From positions 1-40,004 of the forward strand of contig CANHJD010000004.1 in assembly GCA_947461145.1 (NCBI GenBank): DNA of 40,004 nt, read 5' to 3'. Positions 8,846 through 16,131 of the stretch are shown here, piece after piece (the stretch's first letter is position 1; each line of letters starts with the position of its first letter). The DNA is from Bacteriovoracaceae bacterium. GTDB taxonomy: Bacteria > Bdellovibrionota > Bacteriovoracia > Bacteriovoracales > Bacteriovoracaceae. The notes beneath the pieces are model-generated. The model saw only the letters and a program-made list of their open reading frames with translations, ran no database searches and was not told the origin of the DNA. The translations under genes and the position numbers were made by a program.

Positions 8846-10906
8846 CTAGAATTTAATTTTTGAACTTGAATAAAAGCCATTTAGATCAAAGAAATTTTTC
8901 CAATCAAGATTTAAAACATTTTCCCCATTTAGCAAAAAAGATTCAGGAATCAAATCAACTTCAAGTTTTTCAATTAAGGCGGAATTCTGCAAGAGAAGCG
9001 TATTTTTTTGTTTTAAAAGAGAACAATCAAATTTAAATTTAGTTTTTTGTTCAAATCGGTTGATATTACCAATAAATTGACGATTTAAGATAAGAGATAA
9101 TGAGCCTGAAACGGGTTTTTGCATGGGAATTTCAATCGAGCATTTTTTTTCAGTATTTTCCATCAAAGGATTTGAGGAGAAAGCTTGCGACATTAAATTT
9201 TCTTGAATCGTAAACGAAAGTGAACTGTCCACCTTCTTTAAAAAATCAGTAAAACCTTGAAGGGGAACTTGCTCACCGTCTTCTAAAATATCATTCTCTT
9301 GAACAAAATTGAGTACCTTTTTCTTATGTATACTTGGCGACTCCTCAAAAACTTTAGATAAACCGTAAGTTTCAAGAATATTCTCTGAATGACATGTATA
9401 AAAGCTTAAGCTCATTAGACCTGACGAAAGAGATCCAAAGTAGGTAGAAGGATATTGATTAAAAGTGGAATCAATCATTTTTTTATAATCACCAACAGAA
9501 TGGGTAATAATAATTAAATTGCCAACATTTGATTGTTGAAGAAGTTCTTTAACAGTATTAAGTGTATTCGAGGGGATAAGCTCCCATTTTAACTTAGTTG
9601 AGTTAAATAAGTTGAACTTTGAACTCAGACTCTTAAATTGATTCTCAATAATCAAATGCTGATCATAGAGAGATTCATTCTTAAATCCTTCAAGTTTTTC
9701 TTTTAATGAAACATAATATGCATAATCAAACTTTTTCTTAATCTTTAGTTGGCGACATTTATTCAAATCTTTTTGGCGGTACAATTTATTAAAAATTTTT
9801 CTTTGAGTTGATAACTCTTTTTGAAGCTCATTATAGGCATCCCAAGATCCAGCAGATTTCATTTTTATTATCAGATCCTCTGGAGGAGCAAGGGAAACAA
9901 TTATGTTTCTAAGTTTTGGAAGACTAGATGCATTTTGTTTAATAAATAATTCATCTGAGGTTAGAAGCACTTTTGTATCGGGCTTGGCCATAAAGCCAGG
10001 ATTCAATGTTGAAACTAGCGCCTCTCTAAATTCTTCTGCTTTGAATTTAGCTGTTTTGGATTCACTTACATTAAGAAGGTATTCACAAAAATTACCATCG
10101 GTAATTTCCTCACGCCATGGGGGTGGGGCCGTATCTGAGGCCTTACGACTTAGACTTGCTCCCCATTTTTGACCAAGATTGGCAGCATTAAAAAAAGCCG
10201 TTTTTGTTTTTAAAAAATTATTGCAGAAGTTTTGATCCTCTTTATTTAAATGGGTGCCCTCCGTACAAACTCTTAATATAAGGGCATTGACTAAAGGTAC
10301 TGCAAGCAAGGGAGCGACTATAGGATTGGAGCCTAGAGCAACAGAGTAGGCACGATAAAGAAAAAAATAGCCAATCGAGGTGATCCTTTTGTTTCCTAGA
10401 AGATCATTGACTCCCATTTGGGAAATCGTCGTCTCAGCTCCAGACTTAAACCCGACAATAAAACGAGCTAAAAAGCGTACAGGAAAGCTAAGAGTCAGAT
10501 TAATTACATTCGTTGTATGGGCTACGCCCTTAATACCGCCTTTGAAAACAGAATCAGTGGAGAGACAAAATTTTGTATAAAACTGAATTATTTCTGACTT
10601 AGGATCTTCAATCTTCTCAAGAGATTTAAGAAGCTTAAGGTGCTCTTTGAGAATTTTTCTCTCCCGACGAGACAACTCCTCGCCTTGTAAAGTGGCGGAC
10701 GTGTCTTCAATGGCTTCTTTGCTCATTTGTCTAAATTCATCGGCACTCAAATCACCAAGACTTTGTTTGGCCTCTTCAGCGAAATGACACCGAAAGGACT
10801 TTTCATGCAAATCAAATGAAGGTGTCTGCGCCCCACTGACGGTTGAATAGGCTACTGTCAAAATAATTGACAGTAACAAAGAAAATTTTCTCCAGTTTTT
10901 CAGCAT
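8846..10906 (-). CDS. Large exported protein with HS...TCHS putative cysteine-peptidase-like region (paralogue A)
   Basis: Family not recognised. The start was placed at 10906 because GGAAAGGA precedes that ATG and the product then opens with a signal peptide (MLKNWRKFSLLLSIILTV...SGA); an earlier in-frame ATG at 10948 would bury it. The product has 686 residues. About 110-230 is hydrophobic and may cross a membrane; 280-430 is charged and helical; then NLIIITHS (His469) and SLSFYTCHS (Cys505), 36 residues apart; the C-terminal 150 residues look beta-rich (SLSLILNRQFIG, FDCSLLKQKNTLLL). The last 250 residues align with the protein at 12521-13729. The strand-His and strand-Cys spacing resembles clan CD cysteine peptidases, but this is inference. 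It lies downstream of three small exported paralogues, behind a 15-bp hairpin. Confidence 0.78.
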   Translation of the reverse strand: MLKNWRKFSLLLSIILTVAYSTVSGAQTPSFDLHEKSFRCHFAEEAKQSLGDLSADEFRQMSKEAIEDTSATLQGEELSRRERKILKEHLKLLKSLEKIEDPKSEIIQFYTKFCLSTDSVFKGGIKGVAHTTNVINLTLSFPVRFLARFIVGFKSGAETTISQMGVNDLLGNKRITSIGYFFLYRAYSVALGSNPIVAPLLAVPLVNALILRVCTEGTHLNKEDQNFCNNFLKTKTAFFNAANLGQKWGASLSRKASDTAPPPWREEITDGNFCEYLLNVSESKTAKFKAEEFREALVSTLNPGFMAKPDTKVLLTSDELFIKQNASSLPKLRNIIVSLAPPEDLIIKMKSAGSWDAYNELQKELSTQRKIFNKLYRQKDLNKCRQLKIKKKFDYAYYVSLKEKLEGFKNESLYDQHLIIENQFKSLSSKFNLFNSTKLKWELIPSNTLNTVKELLQQSNVGNLIIITHSVGDYKKMIDSTFNQYPSTYFGSLSSGLMSLSFYTCHSENILETYGLSKVFEESPSIHKKKVLNFVQENDILEDGEQVPLQGFTDFLKKVDSSLSFTIQENLMSQAFSSNPLMENTEKKCSIEIPMQKPVSGSLSLILNRQFIGNINRFEQKTKFKFDCSLLKQKNTLLLQNSALIEKLEVDLIPESFLLNGENVLNLDWKNFFDLNGFYSSSKIKF
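10856..10872. promoter_or_regulatory. Palindromic motif copy 2 (TGTC-N9-GACA)
   Basis: TGTC, AAAATAATT, GACA, extended to an 8-bp stem over 10853-10875. It lies inside the signal-peptide codons of paralogue A, about 35-50 bases after its start. Its position inside coding sequence makes it the least certain copy. Confidence 0.35.
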
Positions 10907-10952
10907 CTTATATCCTTTCCAGGATAATACATGAAAGAACCATGCCAAATGA

Positions 10953-10985
10953 GAAAGGCCTTCTTCATCATGAAGAAGGCCTTTC
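10953..10985 (-). promoter_or_regulatory. Perfect 15-bp intercistronic hairpin
   Basis: GAAAGGCCTTCTTCA (10953-10967) and its exact complement (10971-10985) enclose a 3-base loop. It lies between the small exported gene ending at 11007 and the large gene starting at 10906. On the minus strand only a broken T-stretch follows, so it may be a leaky terminator or an RNA-stability hairpin. Confidence 0.75.
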
Positions 10986-11006
10986 GGAACAATGAGGAAC
11001 GTCAGT

Positions 11007-11507
11007 CTACTTAGTTAATGTTGAAACAAGATCGGTTAATTGGGCATCAGACAGATCAAGACTTTCTACTGATTCCAGAATTTCAGACTCAGAAAGAACA
11101 ACTAAAGAGTTACCTTCAGTATCTTTTGTCATTGCATACTGATCCAAGATTTTAGAAGCCAAGCTATCTAAGGCAGAAGCATCATCAAGGTATGGATAAC
11201 GGTTAAGAAGTGCCCCTTTCGTATTATTGAAATTCTTTACTGGCTTTTCATCCAACACGAACAATCCAGAGTAAAGAGTTTGCATACTGTAACCAGTATA
11301 AGTAAACCAAAATCCAAAAGGAATCATTGTCGCAAAACCAATATAAGGTATCAAATTATCCAAAGTCTCATACTTATGGTTTAAAACGAACTGGTCCGTT
11401 GCAGCAAGAATGAGAAATCCTGCCTTTGCCTCTTTTTTGGGAGCAGCTAAAGTTAAAAAAGAGACCGCTAGTAATCCAAAAAACAATTTTTTTAATAATG
11501 ATTTCAT
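11007..11507 (-). CDS. Small exported protein, tandem paralogue 1
   Basis: A 166-residue product. The ATG at 11507 was chosen because GGAG lies 8 bases upstream; the TTG at 11519 is not needed. It has a signal peptide ending KEAKAG, a hydrophobic region with one or two possible membrane spans (residues 55-90), then the family block GLFVLDE and NRYPYLDD, and an acidic C-terminus with VVLSESEILESVESL. It aligns with the next two upstream genes through FVLD, the YPxLD block and the VVLSEEEL-like tail, and is the most diverged of the three. Function unknown; the tail of acidic helices after a membrane-like core could be periplasmic. Confidence 0.75.
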   Translation of the reverse strand: MKSLLKKLFFGLLAVSFLTLAAPKKEAKAGFLILAATDQFVLNHKYETLDNLIPYIGFATMIPFGFWFTYTGYSMQTLYSGLFVLDEKPVKNFNNTKGALLNRYPYLDDASALDSLASKILDQYAMTKDTEGNSLVVLSESEILESVESLDLSDAQLTDLVSTLTK

Positions 11508-11519
11508 TTTGTTCTCCAA

Positions 11520-11996
11520 TTAAATGTTCTTAAGAGTAGGTTGTGTAAAATCAAGTCTGATTTTTTCTGCTAGAGCCGAATTAGTCACTGCTAAAACGTC
11601 TAAAACAGTACTTAAATCATCTACTGACACAACAACTTCCTTCAGTCCTTTTTCATTGAAGTCAACATTACTTGCATTATCCAAAACAATATGTGAAAGC
11701 TCGTCTACTAAATATGAATCTAGTTCTGGATACCTGTTGGCAATCATTTCATTTAACTTTCCAGATTCTAAATCCTTGTCCAGCACAAAAAGAATCGCTG
11801 CTATTGGATTTATTCCTTCTGACTGGATTCCCCAAAAAAATCCAGCTGAACTCAAAGTAAGTCCAATAAGTGGTCCGATGATTGTTGCAGTTGCACAACC
11901 AATAATAATGCCAGCGTTAGCATTTTGAGATGGAAGTGAAGCTGAGCCAAAAGTAATTGAAAGAGCAATAAGGGAACTTGATAATAATTTTTTCAT
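11520..11996 (-). CDS. Small exported protein, tandem paralogue 2
   Basis: A 158-residue product with signal peptide MKKLLSSSLIALSITFGSASLPSQ..ANAG, then a Gly/Ala/Ile-rich hydrophobic segment (residues 29-70), ILFVLDKD, ANRYPELDSYLVDEL, and a C-terminal VVVSVDDLSTVLDVLAVTN. CAGGAG lies 7 bases before the ATG. It is closest to paralogue 3: ANRYPELDSYL against SKNFPELESYL, and VLDVLAVTNSAL against VLEVLSMTNPEL. Only 12 bases separate its stop from the ATG of paralogue 1. No known family. The long antisense ORF over it is a shadow. Confidence 0.78.
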   Translation of the reverse strand: MKKLLSSSLIALSITFGSASLPSQNANAGIIIGCATATIIGPLIGLTLSSAGFFWGIQSEGINPIAAILFVLDKDLESGKLNEMIANRYPELDSYLVDELSHIVLDNASNVDFNEKGLKEVVVSVDDLSTVLDVLAVTNSALAEKIRLDFTQPTLKNI

Positions 11997-12029
11997 AAAT
12001 AATCTCCTGAGTGTTTTTTTTTAGTTTAA

Positions 12030-12524
12030 TTAATTCTCTAGAACTTGTTTTGTGAGTTTATTTCTTAACTCATCACCAAGCTCCGGGTTAGTCATAGAAA
12101 GTACCTCAAGAACAGGATTTAGCTCCTCTTCAGACAATACAACTTCTTTGTAACCATCAGCATTCAATTCAACTAAATTGGACTTTTCTCTTAAAAGTCC
12201 AGCAACCTCAGTAACTAAATATGACTCAAGTTCAGGAAAGTTTTTCGAAATCATCTTTTCAACATTGTTGGTTTCAATCTGCTCATCAAGCATAAAAAGG
12301 CCCCAACCCAGCCATGCCTTGTCTAAATTCTCAATCGTCCAGTAGATTGAAGTCACAGACAGACCGAAACCGCCAAACATTCCGGCAATTCCCAGTACAG
12401 GCCCTGCATAAAGCGAAGCCGTAGTCATAATAATAACGCCAGCATCTGCCTTTTTTGTTGTGATGGCCGTTGATCCAAATAGGATCGATAATGCGAGCAT
12501 CAAGTTAATAATTGTCTTTTTCAT
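12030..12524 (-). CDS. Small exported protein, tandem paralogue 3
   Basis: A 164-residue product with a signal peptide ending KKADAG, a glycine-rich hydrophobic region (residues 30-75, AGPVLGIAGMFGGFGLS), then WGLFMLDEQ, KNFPELESYLVTEV and a C-terminal VVLSEEELNPVLEVL. Its ATG overlaps the stop of the upstream large gene as ATGA (12521-12524), and a strong GGAGG stands before it, so expression is coupled to paralogue B. Membrane association is likely from the hydrophobic block. An immunity, lock or pore-like role beside the putative peptidase-like proteins is speculation. Confidence 0.78.
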   Translation of the reverse strand: MKKTIINLMLALSILFGSTAITTKKADAGVIIMTTASLYAGPVLGIAGMFGGFGLSVTSIYWTIENLDKAWLGWGLFMLDEQIETNNVEKMISKNFPELESYLVTEVAGLLREKSNLVELNADGYKEVVLSEEELNPVLEVLSMTNPELGDELRNKLTKQVLEN

Positions 12525-13729
12525 AGTTTTCCTCCAAAAGTTCCAATAGTTAATAAATGGTTTTCTCTGTTTTTAGATATAAATTCTTTGGTAGTAGCTA
12601 CCAAAGTGGCCTTCGAACTCGTGATTATCTTGATAGCGCTGATCTGTAATGGTTCCCGCTTAGCACTTCCAAGGTAATAAACTTTTATCGTATTTGAATT
12701 TTCAGAAACTAACCCACAGTCTATCTGTGTGTTTAGTGATAATGCTCCAATAAACTGGTCGTTTAAACTAATTACAACGTTGTCCTTTACTTCTGGGAGC
12801 TCAACTAAGACCGAACATTGTCTATCTGATTTTAAATTAATTCTCATTCCTGCTTCTGCAACGGCCAGCATACCTTTTACAGCAACTACAGGAACTTTAG
12901 TTGAATAGACTTCTTTAAATTCCTCTTGTACTTCAGGAAAGTAGTAATCTATTTTATGAGAGAGTTTTTTTATTTCGTAGTACTCTAGGACCTGTCTTGA
13001 ATGACAGCTATACATGATCACTTTTTTAATATTCCCTGGGAGGTTTGAGAACGCTCCTTTTGGAAAAATATTCTTTTTAGCGTCATAAATACGCCCTATT
13101 TCATCAGAATGAGAAACAAGCATTATCTGAGTGATTGATTTTGTCTTTTCAAGGGTTTTATACATTTCAAATAAGTCTGAAGACAGAACTATATTCCAAC
13201 CCTTCCTTGAAAAACGCTTTAACTTCTTCAAAAGAATATTCGTAGATTGAGCTTCTTTTTTATCATTCAATACATCTAAGTTTTTATTGTATTCGTTGAT
13301 ATAGTCACTCATTTGCTCAAAATCATTTGGATTATTCTTTACCACTTCTAAGCATGCATTTACGTCCTTCACGCCTCGTAGTTCAGAAATAATTGGAAGA
13401 TGAGCAATCTCGGCTTCGCGATTTTTTAAAGTTTCAAGAGCTTTAAAGTCAACAAGCGGTAATGGCAAATGAACAAAAATATACTTTGAGTCTTTAGAAG
13501 AGTTTTTTTGATTGTCTTTAATCTCTTCGTCTGCACCCATAAAACTAGCTTTGATGATCTTTTTTGGACGAAGGATGATTTTCCAAGTTAAGGACGTTGG
13601 GATCTTAGATTCTTTAGCTTCAGCAGAAAGAGTGATAAAGCTTTCACAAAATTCTTTGCCTGTTGCCCCCTGAGCAACTCCACAAGCAATAAGTAAAATA
13701 ATAAAAGCAGTAAAAACTCTGGTTCTCAT
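12521..13729 (-). CDS. Exported protein with HS...SCHS putative cysteine-peptidase-like region (paralogue B)
   Basis: First gene of the block, 402 residues, with signal peptide MRTRVFTAFIILLIACGVAQG. The central part has QIMLVSHSDEIGR (His207) and KKVIMYSCHSRQVLEYY (Cys242), 35 residues apart, each at the end of a predicted hydrophobic beta strand. The C-terminus repeats the features of paralogue A: a cysteine plus LVELP, VVISLNDQFIGAL, IDCGLV and NTIKVYYLG. It lacks paralogue A's hydrophobic N-terminal region. The alignment between the two is clear across about 220 residues. A caspase/CHAT-type fold would explain the invariant H and C, but no experimental family is recalled and a structural comparison would be needed. 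Confidence 0.78.
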   Translation of the reverse strand: MRTRVFTAFIILLIACGVAQGATGKEFCESFITLSAEAKESKIPTSLTWKIILRPKKIIKASFMGADEEIKDNQKNSSKDSKYIFVHLPLPLVDFKALETLKNREAEIAHLPIISELRGVKDVNACLEVVKNNPNDFEQMSDYINEYNKNLDVLNDKKEAQSTNILLKKLKRFSRKGWNIVLSSDLFEMYKTLEKTKSITQIMLVSHSDEIGRIYDAKKNIFPKGAFSNLPGNIKKVIMYSCHSRQVLEYYEIKKLSHKIDYYFPEVQEEFKEVYSTKVPVVAVKGMLAVAEAGMRINLKSDRQCSVLVELPEVKDNVVISLNDQFIGALSLNTQIDCGLVSENSNTIKVYYLGSAKREPLQISAIKIITSSKATLVATTKEFISKNRENHLLTIGTFGGKL

Positions 13730-13865
13730 TTAATTCACTGTCTCTGCTTGATGTTGGCCAAAAGCAAAACAGCTCCAAAACGGTTCCTGTTAATAATGTA
13801 AACAAAGTACTCGTTTTCTGGATCTGCATCAATTCAAAGTGACCAATCCTGTAACAATGGAAATG

Positions 13866-13886
13866 ACTGTCAAAACTTTAGACAGT
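13866..13886. promoter_or_regulatory. Palindromic motif copy 3 (ACTGTC-N9-GACAGT)
   Basis: A perfect 6-bp inverted repeat around AAAACTTTA; the core TGTC-N9-GACA is 13868-13884. It lies in the 238-base divergent gap between paralogue B (minus) and the lectin-like exported protein (plus), about 140 and 80 bases from their starts. Confidence 0.6.
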
Positions 13887-13967
13887 TATTTCTGGTTCAT
13901 TTGCGGTAAATAATTGAAAAGAACAGCCGATAAGAAGACAGACAATTTTTTGAAAAAGGAATCCAAT

Positions 13968-14504
13968 ATGAAGCTTCTTGTGTGTTTTATGTTACTCTCG
14001 ATAAGTATCCCAGCTTTCTCTAAATCTAAAACTTACACAATTCCCAAGGGGAAGCATTATTCGAAGGGTCTTCATTTTGGCTACTTTCATAATGAAATCA
14101 TGTCTATAAAAGCAAAGTTTAATAGTTCTGCAATTTATTCAACTGTTGCCTCTGGCAACCAAGCCGATATTAATAAACTTTATGGCTTCTCAGATTGTTG
14201 GAGTGCACACCATAAGAACTCAGCTCGCTTTGGCTGGAGATATCTTGATAACAAGCTAGAATTAATGGCCTATGTGTATTCTGGCAAACAACGCTCCTAT
14301 CTAAAACTTGGTGATCTTGAAATGGATAAATGGCAAGAAATGAATATTAAAGTCGATAGTGGCAAATACATCTTTAAATTTAATGGAAAGAGTTTTGAAA
14401 TGCCTAGAGGATGTAAAACGAAGAAGGCAAATGGTTATAAACTCTTTCCGTATTTTGGGGGAGATGAAACAGCTCCGCATGAAATTAAAATTGAAATTGA
14501 ATAG
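13968..14504 (+). CDS. Exported protein, possible lectin-like beta-sandwich
   Basis: The start was set at the ATG at 13968: AAAGGA (13955-13960) precedes it and a signal peptide follows (MKLLVCFMLLSISIPAFS). The 178-residue product has alternating strands and characteristic stretches INKLYGFSDCWSAHHKNSAR, FGWRYLDNKLELMAYVY, a WQEM strand and a final FPYFGGDETAPHEI. I have a general memory of similar unannotated proteins in Bacteroidetes but cannot name the family. A concanavalin-like sandwich is inference from the strand pattern and the closing DETAPHEI strand. The next gene starts 16 bases later, so the two are likely co-expressed. Confidence 0.72.
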   Translation: MKLLVCFMLLSISIPAFSKSKTYTIPKGKHYSKGLHFGYFHNEIMSIKAKFNSSAIYSTVASGNQADINKLYGFSDCWSAHHKNSARFGWRYLDNKLELMAYVYSGKQRSYLKLGDLEMDKWQEMNIKVDSGKYIFKFNGKSFEMPRGCKTKKANGYKLFPYFGGDETAPHEIKIEIE

Positions 14505-14519
14505 ATTTCAACTAATGCT

Positions 14520-15563
14520 GTGAAGAGGGCTGAATTATCAAGAATTAACTATATCAATATTGGCCTCATGGCCGTAAGTCTTGGGGCAGCTTTGGTTGCC
14601 CCATTTCACACATTTCTTTTTGCTTATGCTTTTTTAGGTCCTCTTCACTACCTTACTGAAATCAGCTGGCTACATGATCGTCAGTACTTTACAAATTCAC
14701 GACATGACTACTTTTTCTATCTCTTAATCAGTGCTTTAATCAGCCTGGATTTTATGGGTAGGGTCTTTCACCTTTTTCCAGCAGCAACCCAATTTGTAGA
14801 TGATCATAATCTGATTGTATGTTTAACCGCCTTTGCCTTTTTGGGAAGTCTTCCGCTTTTGTTCTCCAAAAGCATTCAGTTGAAAAGTGTTATCCTGACC
14901 CTTCTTTTCGCCTTACTCTATTTCTGGTTTATTCCTTCAATCGTTAATTCACATTTGTATTTTATAATTATTTCGCTACTCCCAACCCTGATCCACGTAG
15001 GAGTTTTTACCGGTTTATTTATACTTTTTGGGAGTCTGAAATCAAGGAGCAAAAGCGGTCTAGTTTCTTTCATTGTTTTTCTCATCTGCCCATTCATATT
15101 ATGGTTTCTGTCTCCCGAATATTTTTTACTACAAACTGACGAAGTAATAAGAGTAACCTATCTTTCAGATGGATATGGTTTTGGATTGTTAAATTATGAT
15201 ATTCTCACAAAATTTAATCTAAGCGACTCTGCTAAACTATCTCAAAGGGAGCTTATTTTTGAATCGAGAGAAGGTCTCCTGCTCATGCGGGTGATTGCAT
15301 TCTTATATCTTTACCATTATCTCAACTGGTTCAGTAAAACTGAAATTCTAAAGTGGCATCAGATACCTTTCAAAAGATTGATGATTATTCTTTGTCTCTG
15401 GGGCACTTCATGTGTACTTTATTTGATGGATTATTTTCAGGGGATGGTGGTACTTTTTTTTCTCAGCTATTGTCACGTATTGCTAGAATTTCCTTTGAAC
15501 ATCCATTCGATAATAGGAATCGGGAAAGAAAGTTATAAACTATTCAAACAAGGCCCACATTAG
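14520..15563 (+). CDS. Polytopic membrane protein, unknown
   Basis: A 347-residue integral membrane protein with about eight hydrophobic segments. The first is followed by FLGPLHYLTEISWLHDR, with a conserved-looking histidine, and later segments carry more histidines (YLYHYLNWFSK, SYCHVLLEFPLNIHS). The spread of intramembrane histidines resembles membrane di-iron or carotenoid-cleaving (Brp/Blh-like) proteins, but I cannot assign it. The start is GTG at 14520 with no Shine-Dalgarno; the nearby ATG at 14515 is out of frame and closes at once, so coupling to the preceding gene is likely. The stop codon lies inside the terminator stem. Confidence 0.72.
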   Translation: MKRAELSRINYINIGLMAVSLGAALVAPFHTFLFAYAFLGPLHYLTEISWLHDRQYFTNSRHDYFFYLLISALISLDFMGRVFHLFPAATQFVDDHNLIVCLTAFAFLGSLPLLFSKSIQLKSVILTLLFALLYFWFIPSIVNSHLYFIIISLLPTLIHVGVFTGLFILFGSLKSRSKSGLVSFIVFLICPFILWFLSPEYFLLQTDEVIRVTYLSDGYGFGLLNYDILTKFNLSDSAKLSQRELIFESREGLLLMRVIAFLYLYHYLNWFSKTEILKWHQIPFKRLMIILCLWGTSCVLYLMDYFQGMVVLFFLSYCHVLLEFPLNIHSIIGIGKESYKLFKQGPH

Positions 15564-15575
15564 TGTGGGCCTTGT
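15548..15575. terminator. Bidirectional terminator hairpin between convergent genes
   Basis: ACAAGGCCCACA (15548-15559) pairs perfectly with TGTGGGCCTTGT (15564-15575) across TTAG. It overlaps the stop of the membrane-protein gene and ends 8 bases before the cyclophilin stop on the other strand. T-runs are weak on both sides. Confidence 0.8.
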
Positions 15576-15582
15576 ATTAAAA

Positions 15583-16122
15583 TTAACTACGCTTAATTTC
15601 TAGTGACTGAATAACAACATCTGTCTTAGGACGATCCATGGCACCTGTAGGTGTATCACCAATTTTTTTCACAATGTCCATTCCCTTAGTGACTTTGCCA
15701 AAAACAGTGTGTCTTCCATCTAAGTGTGGAGTTGCGCCGAGTGTGATAAAAAATTGAGAGCCATTTGTACCAGGACCTGCGTTTGCCATAGATAAAATCC
15801 CTTCAGATGTATGACGAAGATTTTTATCAAATTCATCAGCGAATCTATACCCTGGACCACCTCTCCCTGAGCCTTCTGGACATCCGCCTTGGATCATAAA
15901 ACCACGTATTACTCGGTGAAAAATGAGACCATTATAAAATGGGCCTTCCTTAACTGTTGGTTGTCTTCCTTCGGCAAGATTAACAAAATTCCAAACGGTT
16001 TCTGGGGCTTCTTTTACATTCAGTTCAATTTCAAACTCTCCAAGAGTTGTCTTAAATACGGCAGTTAACCCGTTTACTTGCTCTTTGTAATCGACCTTGT
16101 CTTTTTTCATCATTCCAAACAT
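15583..16122 (-). CDS. Cyclophilin-type peptidyl-prolyl cis-trans isomerase
   Basis: Catalyses cis-trans isomerisation of X-Pro bonds during folding. The 179 residues include every cyclophilin hallmark: FHRVIRGFMIQGG, the catalytic arginine in FHRV, MANAGPGTNGSQFFIT and HLDGRHTVFGKV. No signal peptide is seen, so the protein is probably cytosolic. AAGGAG stands 6 bases before the ATG. It lies downstream of the lipoprotein gene on the same strand with a 9-base gap, so it is probably co-transcribed with it. The exact Ppi paralogue cannot be named from sequence. Confidence 0.95.
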   Translation of the reverse strand: MFGMMKKDKVDYKEQVNGLTAVFKTTLGEFEIELNVKEAPETVWNFVNLAEGRQPTVKEGPFYNGLIFHRVIRGFMIQGGCPEGSGRGGPGYRFADEFDKNLRHTSEGILSMANAGPGTNGSQFFITLGATPHLDGRHTVFGKVTKGMDIVKKIGDTPTGAMDRPKTDVVIQSLEIKRS

Positions 16123-16131
16123 AACTTCTCC

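Noticed and set aside
11524-11928. 134-codon plus-strand ORF antisense to the second small exported gene
   Set aside because: Lies wholly opposite a gene with signal peptide, Shine-Dalgarno and paralogues; no motif, no Shine-Dalgarno and Ser/Thr-rich shadow composition.
12996-13008. TGTC-N6-GACA inside paralogue B
   Set aside because: Wrong spacer and within conserved CHS codons; treated as chance.
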